DNA of 64,000 bases. It comes from Lewinellaceae bacterium. Its GTDB lineage: Bacteria > Bacteroidota > Bacteroidia > Chitinophagales > Saprospiraceae. Positions within the stretch are counted from its first letter, which is position 1, and the number at the start of each line of letters is the position of its first letter. Position numbers and translations under genes: made by a program. The DNA is taken from positions 701,501-765,500 of the forward strand of contig JACJYK010000002.1 in NCBI GenBank assembly GCA_020636135.1, in the 5' to 3' direction. Below are positions 26,482 through 35,838 of this stretch, one piece after another. The notes beneath the pieces were generated by a model. It searched no databases, had not been told where the DNA came from, and was given only the letters and a program-made list of their open reading frames with translations.

Positions 26482-26501
26482 GACTTTAAAGAAATTTTAA
26501 C
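26482..26501 (-). promoter_or_regulatory. Shared 20-bp motif, site 3 (htrA)
   Basis: Minus strand GTTAAAATTTCTTTAAAGTC fits GTTAAnnTTnnnTTAAAnTC, 92 bp upstream of the chosen htrA start. The preceding CC (CCGTTAA) is shared with site 1. Confidence 0.55.
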
Positions 26502-26598
26502 GGTAAACAATATGATCAAATCGTCTTCACCACTTTTCAGCATAATCGAAAGAGGCTGCTTATCTTTTGTGGATGAACAGCTATAATTTGGGGCATAC

Positions 26599-27351
26599 AT
26601 GGAGAAAAAGGCAGTAATTATCGGAGGATCGTCTGGCATAGGTAAGGCCACAGCTCAGCGTTTTGCCCGGGAAGGCTGGCAGGTCCTTATCGGAGCTCCG
26701 GCTTCATCGCTGTCTCCCGACCTCATAAAATCCATTCCCGGGGACGGACACCTGGTCGTACCATTGGATGTGACCAATGCCGGACAGCTGGAACAGTTTG
26801 AACAGGAGGTAGCTAGCCATTTCGGATCGTTTCAGGTATTGGTCAACAGCGCGGGTATCTCCTCTGACGTTCCGGTGATCGGGAGCCGGTTTGAGGATTG
26901 GGACCGGGCCTTGCAGGTCATGCTTTATGGGGCCGTGCAATGTGTACGCCGGTTGGTGCCGCTGATGGAAGATGGCGGACGCATCATCCACATCACCTCC
27001 ATCCATTACCAGCGGGTAGCCCGGGGCAGTTCCGCATATGGGATGGCCAAAGCGGCGATCACCCAGCTAACTCGCTCGCTGGCTTTGGAGCTGGCACCGC
27101 GAGGGATATTGGCTAATGCCATCGCACCTGGATTCGTCGACACACCCATGTCCGTCAAAGCCGATAACCGCAATGAACTGGACAGTGAGTGGTTCTCCGA
27201 TAATTACCTTCGATACGACCATCTTCCGCTAAAACGGGCTGCACATCCCGAAGAGATTGCCGGCGTCGCCTGGTTTCTGGCGGGCCCGGATGCATCCTAC
27301 ATAACCGGATCGGTGATCACCGTCGACGGTGGGCTGACCATCACTTTTTAG
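26599..27351 (+). CDS. Short-chain dehydrogenase/reductase
   Basis: A 250-aa classical SDR: nucleotide-binding GGSSGIG at 9-15, NSAG around 83, catalytic Ser in ITSIHY around 134, Tyr147 and Lys151 in YGMAK, then APGFVDTPM and the closing ASYITGSVITVDGG. NAD(P)-dependent oxidation/reduction of an alcohol or sugar; the substrate is unknown. It is the first gene of a rightward series with the beta-helix and cytochrome genes (56 and 103 bp gaps), which hints at sugar or sugar-acid metabolism. Confidence 0.85.
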   Translation: MEKKAVIIGGSSGIGKATAQRFAREGWQVLIGAPASSLSPDLIKSIPGDGHLVVPLDVTNAGQLEQFEQEVASHFGSFQVLVNSAGISSDVPVIGSRFEDWDRALQVMLYGAVQCVRRLVPLMEDGGRIIHITSIHYQRVARGSSAYGMAKAAITQLTRSLALELAPRGILANAIAPGFVDTPMSVKADNRNELDSEWFSDNYLRYDHLPLKRAAHPEEIAGVAWFLAGPDASYITGSVITVDGGLTITF

Positions 27352-27407
27352 ACAATTTACCCGCGCTGGTCCTGGCGAATCGACCGGGTATTTCCTACAT
27401 TGTAAGA

Positions 27408-29270
27408 ATGAGAAAGGGTACACTTTTTTATTCATTGATATCCCTAATGATCTTGCCGGGATGGTGGCTGGGAAGTCTGGGATGCGTAAGATCGGAGACC
27501 GCTCAAATGCCGGGAGAGATCTATGTTTCGCCGGAAGGTGATGACAGGCATGCCGGTACAGAATCGCGACCGGTGGCATCGCCCCGGCGGGCCCTGGAAC
27601 TGGCCAGTTCGTTACCATCAGGAACTGCTGCAACCCTGTGGCTGGGTGATGGACGTTACCAGTTGAAAGGGAGTTTAGAACTCTTCGCTCAGCAGAATGC
27701 AGAATCGCAAGGCAGTATAACCTTGGCAGCGATGCCCGGCGCGCATCCAGTGATCAGTGGGGCAGTGGCCGTGACCGGGTGGCAGGAAGAGCCGGATGGC
27801 CTCTGGTCAGCTCCGGTTCCGGCAGAAATTCATTCCGGATTCCGGGCATTGTATATCAATGATCATCGTGCCGTACGGGCCAGGTGGCCGGATGCGAGCT
27901 ACCTGAGAATGGAGGCAGCAGGGGAGGATAACCGGACAAATTTTTATTTTTCAGCCGGTGACATTCCTCGCTTTAAAGATACCGATCAACTTGAATTGGT
28001 TTTCCTCGACGACTGGTCCATCAGCAGGATTCCGGTGGCGTCCATAGACTGGGAGCGCCGGCACCTGGTAGCCCGGGATACCATCGGAACCCGTTCCCTG
28101 GATTTTTTTACCCTGACCGGCTGGGAGCCGCATCCACGCTATTACCTCGAGAACGCAATCGAATTTCTGGATCAACCCGGAGAATGGTATTGTGACCAGG
28201 TACAAAAGCGCATTTATTATCGACCGTTGCCCGGGGAGCAGCTGGCAGAAATGGTGGGTTGGGTGCCGCAGCTGACCACCCTGGTGCGTATTCGCGGCGG
28301 ACGCGACATATATTTTCAGGGCATAACCTTCGAGCATTCCGCATGGGAATTACCGGAAAGAGGATACCCGGGCATCCAAGCCTGCATGTATGACGACCGG
28401 ACCTCCACTGCCAGGCATTGGGCCAGTGTGCCGGCAGCCATCGAGTTGGATTTGGCCAGTGACGTTTCTTTTAGACAGTGTACCATCCGGCATACCGGTG
28501 GTTCGGGCTTGTGGATACGGCAGAATTGCCACCATATTACCGTGGACAGCTGCTACATCCATGCTATTGCCGGTAACGGCATCGACATCGGCGAAGGACA
28601 GGATCGCCAGGTTGATGGGCAGCCCTGGTGGCAGTCAGCGGCTCATGAGGTGAGTACTGATAACCAGATTACCCATTGTCGGATCGAAGATTGTGGCACG
28701 GAGTTTTTTGGTGCAGTCGGAATCTGGGGAGGCTTGGTAGCACGGACTACCATTGCCCATAATGAAGTGAGCAACCTGCCTTATACGGGGATCTCCATCG
28801 GGTGGATGTGGGATACCATCACCACCCCTTGCCGTGAGAATTCCATTACAGATAATCACATCCACCATGTCATGCGCATCCTCAGTGACGGGGGAGGGGT
28901 TTACAGCCTGGGCAGGCAGCCAGGCAGCCGCATAACCGGTAATATCATTCATGAAGTTTCGATCAATGCCGGACGCGCTGAGAGTAACGGCATGTTTCTC
29001 GATGAAGGTACCAAGGAGCTGGAAGTCGTCGATAATGTGATATACCACATCGCCATGGCACCTCTGCGTTTTCACCGGGCCGCATCCGCCCGCGTAGCAG
29101 ATAACCTCCTGTCCTGCAATGTCGACATCCCCCCAATCCGGTACAATCGTACCCCGGAAGATAATATTAGTAAAATTAATAATGTGATTATCAGCGATAC
29201 CAGCAAGGCGGATCAACTCGAGCGGGATGAACGGATCAGGCAGCTGCGTACACGTTGGGATCGTCGATAA
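27408..29270 (+). CDS. Right-handed parallel beta-helix lipoprotein, GH141-like
   Basis: A 620-aa protein. The signal peptide ends in a lipobox (WLGSLGC, about Cys26). IYVSPEGDDRHAGTESRPVASPRRAL is the entry motif of secreted parallel beta-helix glycoside hydrolases and polysaccharide lyases. A beta-sandwich-like insertion covers about 110-290. Repeated coils of the helix (VDSCYIHAIAGNGIDIG, ITDNHIHHV, GNIIHEVSINAGRAESNGMFLDEGT) cover about 300-600. The combination recalls family GH141 (fucosidase/xylanase), but the catalytic residues cannot be assigned by eye. Likely acts on plant or algal polysaccharide at the cell surface. Confidence 0.75.
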   Translation: MRKGTLFYSLISLMILPGWWLGSLGCVRSETAQMPGEIYVSPEGDDRHAGTESRPVASPRRALELASSLPSGTAATLWLGDGRYQLKGSLELFAQQNAESQGSITLAAMPGAHPVISGAVAVTGWQEEPDGLWSAPVPAEIHSGFRALYINDHRAVRARWPDASYLRMEAAGEDNRTNFYFSAGDIPRFKDTDQLELVFLDDWSISRIPVASIDWERRHLVARDTIGTRSLDFFTLTGWEPHPRYYLENAIEFLDQPGEWYCDQVQKRIYYRPLPGEQLAEMVGWVPQLTTLVRIRGGRDIYFQGITFEHSAWELPERGYPGIQACMYDDRTSTARHWASVPAAIELDLASDVSFRQCTIRHTGGSGLWIRQNCHHITVDSCYIHAIAGNGIDIGEGQDRQVDGQPWWQSAAHEVSTDNQITHCRIEDCGTEFFGAVGIWGGLVARTTIAHNEVSNLPYTGISIGWMWDTITTPCRENSITDNHIHHVMRILSDGGGVYSLGRQPGSRITGNIIHEVSINAGRAESNGMFLDEGTKELEVVDNVIYHIAMAPLRFHRAASARVADNLLSCNVDIPPIRYNRTPEDNISKINNVIISDTSKADQLERDERIRQLRTRWDRR

Positions 29271-29373
29271 GATCACCCCGGTAGTCCATGGAATCAGTCT
29301 GATGAATGGATTTTGGATAATAGGGATGGACCTGCTCGAATGAAATGTGTAGATTTAACACATAATTCTGGTT

Positions 29374-32300
29374 ATGAAAGTTTGTTTTTCTATTTCACGC
29401 CTGGCGCTTGCCGGGTTTGCCTTCTGGATTTTATCGTGCAACACCCCACAAGAAGCGCCTCCCACCTCTCAGGAAGAAATTATATCCAAGCAACTGACCG
29501 CCGACAGTGCCAAGGCCATCGCTAGCCGGATCCAGTCTTCACTGGCGCTGGAAATAGCTGACGGACTGCAGTTTACGCTGTGGGCCTCCGACTCGTTGGC
29601 TCCGGATCCCATTGCCATGACAATGGACGATCAGGGTACGCTCTACCTTACGCGCACCAACCGTCAGAAGCATTCGGAATTTGATATCCGCGGACATCAG
29701 GACTGGATGACGGCATCCATCCGCATGCAGTCGGTGGAGGACCGCCGTGCTTTCCTCCATGAGACATTTGCCCCGGAAAAGAGTGAGCAAAATGCCTGGC
29801 TGGAAGACCTGAACCATGACAGCATCCACGACTGGCGCGACCTGGCTGTAGAGCGCGATGAAGTGTGGCGTCTGGAAGACCGCGACCAGGATGGACTGGC
29901 TGATGTGTCCACACGTGTAGTCAATGACTTTCATGAAGAAGTGACCGACGTGATGAATGCCGTGCTGTACTATGATAAGGATTTATTCGTCGGCATCGGA
30001 CCTGACCTGTGGAAGCTGGAGGACACCGACGGTGATGGTATACCGGATAAAAAGACGTCACTGAGCCACGGATTTAATGTCCACATTGGCTTTGGAGGGC
30101 ATGGCATGTCTGGCCTGATCGTCGGACCCGACGGTAAGATCTACTGGGGTATCGGCGATCCGGGAGCCAACATCACCGCACCGGATGGAAAGCACTACAT
30201 GTATCCGAATCAGGGTGTCATTGTACGTTGCAATCCCGACGGCAGCGACTTCGAAGTGGTCGCCCACGGATTGCGGAACACCCACGAATTTGTTTTCGAT
30301 GCCTACGGCAACCTGATAAGCTCCGATAACGATGGGGATCACCGGGGTGAGAGCGAGCGATTGGTTCACCTCATCGACGGCTCCGATTCAGGATGGCGGA
30401 TCAACTGGCAGTTTGGCAAGTACACCGATCCCAAGAATAACGGCTATAAGGTATGGATGGATGAGAAGATGTTTACGCCCCATTGGGATGGACAAGCGGC
30501 TTATTTCCTGCCTCCCATTCAGAATTACCACAACGGACCTACCGGTATGTTGTTCAACCCCGGTACCGCCCTTGGCAAGGCCTGGCAGAACAAGTTTTTC
30601 CTGGTCGAGTTTACCGGAACACCAGCCCGCTCACCGATCTGGTCATTCAGTCTGAAGCCGAAGGGAGCATCGTTTGAGCTGGCCGAAGAGCAAGCTATCG
30701 TGAGAGGAATTTTGCCTACCGACATTCAATTTGGTCCTGACGGTGCGATGTATGTTGCCGACTGGATCAACGGCTGGGATACCAAGAACTACGGCCGGGT
30801 CTGGAAGCTGGATGTGACGCCGGAAACGGACGATCTGAAAGCTGAGCGTGCGGAGACGGCGCAACTGATGCGTCTCGACTATGCGGCACAGGAAGATGCC
30901 CGGCTCCTGGAATTGCTGGGCAACGGTGATATGCGGATACGCATGAAAGCTCAGTTTGCCCTGGCTGCCAAAGGCAATGGAAGCGCAGCTATCTTTAAGC
31001 AGGCCACCGATCAAACTACCAATCAACTGGAACGTGTTCACGGCATCTGGGGCATTGGGCAGCTGGCTCGTAAGGATGCCACACAGGCTCAGGCTTTATT
31101 GCCGTTGCTGCAGGATGCAGACGCAGAAATAGCCACCCAGGCTATCGACGTCCTGGGTGATATCCGCTATAAGGAGGCCGCAGCTCAGATCATTCCCTTT
31201 TTAACCCATGAAAGTCCCCGGGTACGTATGAAAGCAGCTCAGGCTCTAGGGCGGATGCAGGTCGCAGATGCTACGGAACCGATCCTGGCCATGCTGGAAG
31301 CCAATAACGATCAGGACCTGTGGTTGCGTCATGCCGGGATGATCGCACTGGCAAGGATCGGTGATGCCGATAAACTGGCTGGACTCACCGGCAACCCAAG
31401 TGTTGCTGTCCGTACTGCTGCCGTGGTTGCCTTACGTCAGATGCAAAGCCCGAAAGTAGCTGGTTTCCTGGCCGACAAGGATGAATTTGTCGTTGCGGAA
31501 GCAGCACGTGCCATTAACGACGATTGGTCCATTCCGGATGCCATGCCGGCACTGGCAGCCATCCTGAATACCACAAAATTTCATTCGGAGGCATTGCTTC
31601 GCAGAAGTATGAATGCCTGTCTGCGGGTAGGTCAAAAGGAGCAGGTCGATGAGCTGATCCATTTTGCAACCAGAAATGATGTTACTGCGGCCATGCGGGC
31701 TGAAGCACTGCATATCCTGGCCAGCTGGTCCGAGCCGTCGGTCCTGGACCGGGTGGATGGACGTTACCGGGGTGAGATGAAGCATGACGCGGCTCCTGCC
31801 GTGGCAGCGGTACAACCTCACCTGGAGGATCTGTTTAAATCCAAAGATCCTGAAGTCCTGATTGCTGCATCGCAGGTGGTTTCCGGATTAAGCTTGTCTT
31901 CCTTTGAGGATAAACTGAAAGACCTGCAGGGTGGAAGTAAAAATGCAGAAGTACGTTCAGCCATGCTGACAGCGCTGGCTGCACTCAAGGTGCCCGACAT
32001 GGAGGCCCTGGTCCAGAAGGGAATGGCGGATAAAGATGCGGGTGTGCGCAGTACGGCGGTTGGCTTGCTGAGTCAGCTGGATATTGCCAAAGAAAAATTA
32101 CCGGGTATCGTAGACCCCATCTTCTCGCTGGGCAGCACACGTGAACAGCAGGCGGTGCTCCGGGCCCTGGCGGACATGCCGGCGGACAAGACCACACCGG
32201 TACTCAGCACCCTGATGAACAAACTGAAAAATGACAAGCTGTCCAAAGAGGTCCAGCTGGACCTCTTCGAGGCGGTAGAAAAGAATGGTAACCAGGCATT

Positions 32301-32799
32301 AACCGCTCAGGTTGAAGCTATGCATGCCAACCAGGAAGACCCGCTGGCCGCCTATGCGGAGGCCCTCTACGGAGGAGACCGCCGTGCAGGATGGTGGCTA
32401 TTCAATACGAACCCGACCGCTCAGTGTGTACGTTGTCATGCCATCAATGGACAAGGTGGTGAAGTAGGTCCTGACCTGACGGCCATCGGCGCCAAGCTGA
32501 CGCGGGAGCAGATCCTGCAGGCGCTGGTAGATCCCAGTGCGCGCATCGCTCCGGGCTATGGCGTGGTTTCCCTGACTCTGTCCGATGGACAGACGGTTAC
32601 GGGTATCCTGATGGAGGAGACCCCTAAAGAGCTCACGCTGAAGACCAGCGCTGCCGAGCCCCTCGAGGTAGAGGTCAGCCGCATCACCAAGCGCGACAAC
32701 ATGCCTTCCAGCATGCCTAACCAGGGACTATTGCTGAATAAGCGGGAGATCCGGAACCTGGTGGAATTCCTGGTCAACCAGAAGGGCGACGCGATGTAA
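29374..32799 (+). CDS. PVC-type membrane-anchored dehydrogenase: beta-propeller, HEAT repeats, cytochrome c
   Basis: An 1141-aa lipoprotein (signal ending ILSC, about Cys22). A six-bladed glucose/sorbosone dehydrogenase-like propeller (about 50-480: GGHGMSGLIVGPDGKIYWGIGD, GLRNTHEFVFDAYGNLISSDNDGD) is followed by many HEAT-type helical repeats (~490-970, Ala/Leu/Arg-rich). A C-terminal planctomycete-type heme domain has a CVRCH heme motif starting at Cys1018 and a closing block with GPDLTAIG and ITKRDNMPSSMP. Electrons from sugar oxidation would pass to the heme. It is the largest protein in the window and the last gene before the repeat array. Confidence 0.85.
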   Translation: MKVCFSISRLALAGFAFWILSCNTPQEAPPTSQEEIISKQLTADSAKAIASRIQSSLALEIADGLQFTLWASDSLAPDPIAMTMDDQGTLYLTRTNRQKHSEFDIRGHQDWMTASIRMQSVEDRRAFLHETFAPEKSEQNAWLEDLNHDSIHDWRDLAVERDEVWRLEDRDQDGLADVSTRVVNDFHEEVTDVMNAVLYYDKDLFVGIGPDLWKLEDTDGDGIPDKKTSLSHGFNVHIGFGGHGMSGLIVGPDGKIYWGIGDPGANITAPDGKHYMYPNQGVIVRCNPDGSDFEVVAHGLRNTHEFVFDAYGNLISSDNDGDHRGESERLVHLIDGSDSGWRINWQFGKYTDPKNNGYKVWMDEKMFTPHWDGQAAYFLPPIQNYHNGPTGMLFNPGTALGKAWQNKFFLVEFTGTPARSPIWSFSLKPKGASFELAEEQAIVRGILPTDIQFGPDGAMYVADWINGWDTKNYGRVWKLDVTPETDDLKAERAETAQLMRLDYAAQEDARLLELLGNGDMRIRMKAQFALAAKGNGSAAIFKQATDQTTNQLERVHGIWGIGQLARKDATQAQALLPLLQDADAEIATQAIDVLGDIRYKEAAAQIIPFLTHESPRVRMKAAQALGRMQVADATEPILAMLEANNDQDLWLRHAGMIALARIGDADKLAGLTGNPSVAVRTAAVVALRQMQSPKVAGFLADKDEFVVAEAARAINDDWSIPDAMPALAAILNTTKFHSEALLRRSMNACLRVGQKEQVDELIHFATRNDVTAAMRAEALHILASWSEPSVLDRVDGRYRGEMKHDAAPAVAAVQPHLEDLFKSKDPEVLIAASQVVSGLSLSSFEDKLKDLQGGSKNAEVRSAMLTALAALKVPDMEALVQKGMADKDAGVRSTAVGLLSQLDIAKEKLPGIVDPIFSLGSTREQQAVLRALADMPADKTTPVLSTLMNKLKNDKLSKEVQLDLFEAVEKNGNQALTAQVEAMHANQEDPLAAYAEALYGGDRRAGWWLFNTNPTAQCVRCHAINGQGGEVGPDLTAIGAKLTREQILQALVDPSARIAPGYGVVSLTLSDGQTVTGILMEETPKELTLKTSAAEPLEVEVSRITKRDNMPSSMPNQGLLLNKREIRNLVEFLVNQKGDAM

Positions 32800-32835
32800 G
32801 GGACCGGCTAGTACACAAAGGGCCGCAGAGGAGAC

Positions 32836-33475
32836 ACAGAGGTTCACAGAGAGGAAATAAAATGCTGAATGTTGAGTGTTGAAGGTTGAATGGGGCAGGA
32901 ACTTCGGTGGATTAAAAAGGGAACCACAGAGGTACACAGAGTCCTGCACCGAGGTTCACAGAGGGGAAATAAAAAATGTTGAATGTTGAGTGTTGAAGGT
33001 TGAATGGGGCAGGAACTTCGGTGGATTAAAAAAGGAACCACAGAGGTACGCGGAGCACTGACGCTCGTACCTCGGTCAGCACTTCATTTGGCACAGAGGT
33101 TCACAGAGGGGAAATAAAAAATGTTGAATGTTGAGTGTTGAAGGTTGAATGGGGTGGAACTTCGGTGGATTAAAAAGGGAACCACAGAGGTACACGGAGT
33201 CTTGCACAGAGGTTCACAGAGGTGAAATAGAATGTTGAGTGTTTAGTGTTGAAGGTTGAATGGGGCAGGAACTTCGTTGGATTAAAAAAGGAACCACAGC
33301 GATAAGCGGAGCACTGACGCTCGTACCTCGGTCAGCACTTCATTTGGCACAGAGGTTCACAGAGGAGAAATAAATGCTGAATGTTGAGTGTTGAAGGTTG
33401 AATGGGGTGGAACCGCAATTTCGAGGGAAGGAAACCTCAGAGGTATGCAAAGTACTGACGCTGTGGTCAGCACAC
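32836..33475. repeat. Five-copy intergenic repeat array with alternating unit length
   Basis: The core GAAGGTTGAATGGGG occurs at 32881, 32995, 33140, 33251 and 33393, giving periods of 114, 145, 111 and 142 bp. Each unit runs CACAGAGGTTCACAGAGG, GAAATAA, ATGTTGAGTGTTGAAGG..., AACTTCGGTGGATTAAAAA, GGAACCACAGAGGTA. Long units carry an extra ~32-bp segment containing GCACTGACGCTCGTACC. So the real unit is about 255 bp, a short plus a long half. It lies between convergent genes, and coding is excluded by stops and the repetition. Confidence 0.85.
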
Positions 33476-33516
33476 AAAGTAGAGAGAGCGTTTGTTATTA
33501 TATCTTCTCATTCAAA

Positions 33517-33577
33517 ATTCAACACTCAACATTTAACCTTCCTCCGTGTCCCTCTGTGCCGAATCTTGTGTCCCTCC
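33517..33577 (-). repeat. Inverted degenerate copy of the array unit
   Basis: ATTCAACACTCAACATTTAACC followed by CCTCTGTGCC and CCTCCGTGGTTCCC is the reverse complement of the unit parts GTTGAGTGTTGAA, GGCACAGAGG and GGGAACCAC. It is followed by a CTTTCTC heptamer run (33578-33615). Confidence 0.65.
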
Positions 33578-33612
33578 GTGGTTCCCTTCTCCCTTCTCCT
33601 TTCTCCTTTCTC

Positions 33613-35838
33613 CTACTTGATTACATCAAAAACCCGGGAGTATTTAATAATAAAGCTGCGGTTATCGATTTCGCCGAAGTCGCCCTTGTTGTAGTTCAGC
33701 ACTACAAATAGTCCGGTGTTGGCTTGCTGCAGCCAGCCAAAGCGGATGTTCGCGGACCAGAGGTCGATGACACTGTTGTACTGAACCAGACTCTGGATAT
33801 AGGTCCTGGGTGTAAAGGAGTATGCGAAGCGGCCGATAAAAATGTTGGTGTTGAAATCACCATAGGGCAGCTTAATATCGTTTCTGCTCAGACCGACTGA
33901 GGAATTGAATTTATCGCCGGCAAGTATGCTTAGCGTGACCGTATTGTTGTAACGTTTGCCACCGAAAAACCCGCCTGAGACCGAGCGGATGTTCACGCTG
34001 AGTGGTTTGCTTGGATTGGTAAAGAATACCAGTTGAGCTTCTTTGTGCTTGTAGGTGCCGGCGGGAACAATGACGCCTTCTGCAATCTCAAAATCCTGGA
34101 CCACGCCTTCTGTAGTTATGTTAAAACCCGTATGCGCTTCCATGCCGTTGACAAACTCCCAGTGATTGTCCATATGCAGGAAGCTGGTCTCCAGGAAGTT
34201 GTCAAAATTCCAGTAGCTGCGATAGGATATGTGCGGGCGCAATTCGAGCAGTCCAAATTTGTTGTTCATGCGGATGCGTTGCAGGACCAGAAATTCCGGT
34301 TTGCGGAATGCCTGGCGCAGCAGGAAGCCTACTTCGGGATTAAATCCTGCACCCACTTCGGTATAGGCCAGATTGACTTCCAGGCCATTCCATTCATAGC
34401 GGGATTGGAATTTCAGGGCGTGGTCCCCGTCATCGATGCCGGGAGTAGAGCTCTTGCTGTAGAAACCGGACAATTGCGCTTTTTTACCCAGTCCCAGGCG
34501 ACCATCCATGGCGTAAACGCGGTTGAAATCGCCGCTCTCATCGCCGATACCCTGGCGGCCAATGTAGGCGGCGCCGATGGCGGACCGGCCGACTTCGTGG
34601 TTGACCCGGGCAACGGTGAAATTATTGCGCTGTATGTTATTCTCTGGGACGGGATCGGTAAACATGGTGAGCAGGCCGATATTGGTCTTATTGACTTTGC
34701 CGGACAGACGTGCACCACCGGTGATGGGTACCTGGTTGCCATCGCCGTCAATACCGATGCGCCGGCTGAAGAAGAGGTCCACTTCACCCGGGCTGCCCAC
34801 ACTGAACTGGCCGGCATTCTCCAGGAAGAAAGGCCTTTTCTCCGGAAAAAAGAGGTTGAAGCGGTCCAGATTGACCTGCTGGTCGTCCACTTCCACCTGG
34901 GCAAAGTCGGTATTATAGGTCAGGTCCAGGGTGAGGCTGGGCGTGATGCTGTATTTTACGTCAGCGCCTACCTCGGGATCGAGTTTTACTTTATCGTCGG
35001 CATCCACTTTGTTCTGGTGCATATTGACCAGGGCGTAGGGTATGATCTTCAGGTTGCCCGGGCTTTTGAGGTCGAGGCCTTCCAGCGTGCCTTCCAGGGA
35101 AAGCCGTTTCAGGTCAAACTGGATGGGCAGCGGAGCCCAGTAAGCAACCTCATTGGTCTTGCGGATGTTGCGCTGAAAGTTGATACCCCAGGTTACATCA
35201 TCACCGGACTTAAATCGCAGGGTGCGGAAAGGAATGGCAAATTCAGCGGTCCAACCATAGTCGGTCACCTGTGCTTTCACATCCCAGGAGGCATCCCAGT
35301 TGAGGTTAAATCCACCTACGGTACCTCCCTGCTGCCGGTTGGTGTTCTGGTTGCCCTGGCCTTCCTTATCGACCTGGGCATCGTACTCGACACCGAGGGA
35401 GTTGGTGCCAAATACGAATCCGTTCTGACCATCGTGATAAGTGTCCAGGATGAACAGAAATGCGTCGGTACCATCGAGCGGTGCATCACGCCGGGCATCC
35501 GAGACAACGAGGTGCTGCGGCTGGGCATCGAAACAGATGACACTGAGGTAGAAGACCTCGTCGGTATATCCGATACGGATGTCGGTGTTTTCCGTAGCGG
35601 GATGGCCGGCATAGGGCCGCGCTTGCCTCAGATTACCAAAGGACGGAATGTTCATCCAGGCAGAGTCCTCCATGATCCTGCCGTCGATGACCGGCGCTTT
35701 ATCCAGGAAATAGGCCTGCGTTGCCGGACGGTCGGAGTAGTTCTCTCCGCTATCCTGATCACTTTGAGCCAATACGGGTACCTGAAAAAGGATTGCCATC
35801 AAATACATCACGCCAAATCCGAAGCCTCTACGATTCAT
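33613..35838 (-). CDS. DUF5916 protein with N-terminal CBM9-like domain
   Basis: A 741-aa exported protein from ATG 35838 (MNRRGFGFG), signal peptide ending VLAQ. The N-terminal ~200 residues form a CBM9-like sandwich (APVIDGRIMEDSAWMNI...FLFILDTYHDGQNGFVFGTNSLGVEYDAQ). The rest is the DUF5916 barrel region, which looks like an outer-membrane beta-barrel with many amphipathic strands and FFPEKRPFFLENAG in the middle. These proteins are common in Bacteroidota and are thought to act at the outer membrane in polysaccharide or peptide use; the function is unproven. ATG 35904 is also in frame but gives no better signal. Confidence 0.8.
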   Translation of the reverse strand: MNRRGFGFGVMYLMAILFQVPVLAQSDQDSGENYSDRPATQAYFLDKAPVIDGRIMEDSAWMNIPSFGNLRQARPYAGHPATENTDIRIGYTDEVFYLSVICFDAQPQHLVVSDARRDAPLDGTDAFLFILDTYHDGQNGFVFGTNSLGVEYDAQVDKEGQGNQNTNRQQGGTVGGFNLNWDASWDVKAQVTDYGWTAEFAIPFRTLRFKSGDDVTWGINFQRNIRKTNEVAYWAPLPIQFDLKRLSLEGTLEGLDLKSPGNLKIIPYALVNMHQNKVDADDKVKLDPEVGADVKYSITPSLTLDLTYNTDFAQVEVDDQQVNLDRFNLFFPEKRPFFLENAGQFSVGSPGEVDLFFSRRIGIDGDGNQVPITGGARLSGKVNKTNIGLLTMFTDPVPENNIQRNNFTVARVNHEVGRSAIGAAYIGRQGIGDESGDFNRVYAMDGRLGLGKKAQLSGFYSKSSTPGIDDGDHALKFQSRYEWNGLEVNLAYTEVGAGFNPEVGFLLRQAFRKPEFLVLQRIRMNNKFGLLELRPHISYRSYWNFDNFLETSFLHMDNHWEFVNGMEAHTGFNITTEGVVQDFEIAEGVIVPAGTYKHKEAQLVFFTNPSKPLSVNIRSVSGGFFGGKRYNNTVTLSILAGDKFNSSVGLSRNDIKLPYGDFNTNIFIGRFAYSFTPRTYIQSLVQYNSVIDLWSANIRFGWLQQANTGLFVVLNYNKGDFGEIDNRSFIIKYSRVFDVIK

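Noticed and set aside
32844..33041. Minus-strand ORF with repeated peptide (FLIHRSSCPIQPSTLNIQH)
   Set aside because: Pure translation of the intergenic repeat unit; it does not continue through the other copies because period lengths are not multiples of three.
32836..33475. Possible CRISPR array
   Set aside because: Units are long (111-145 bp), nearly fully repeated, with no unique spacers and no cas genes.
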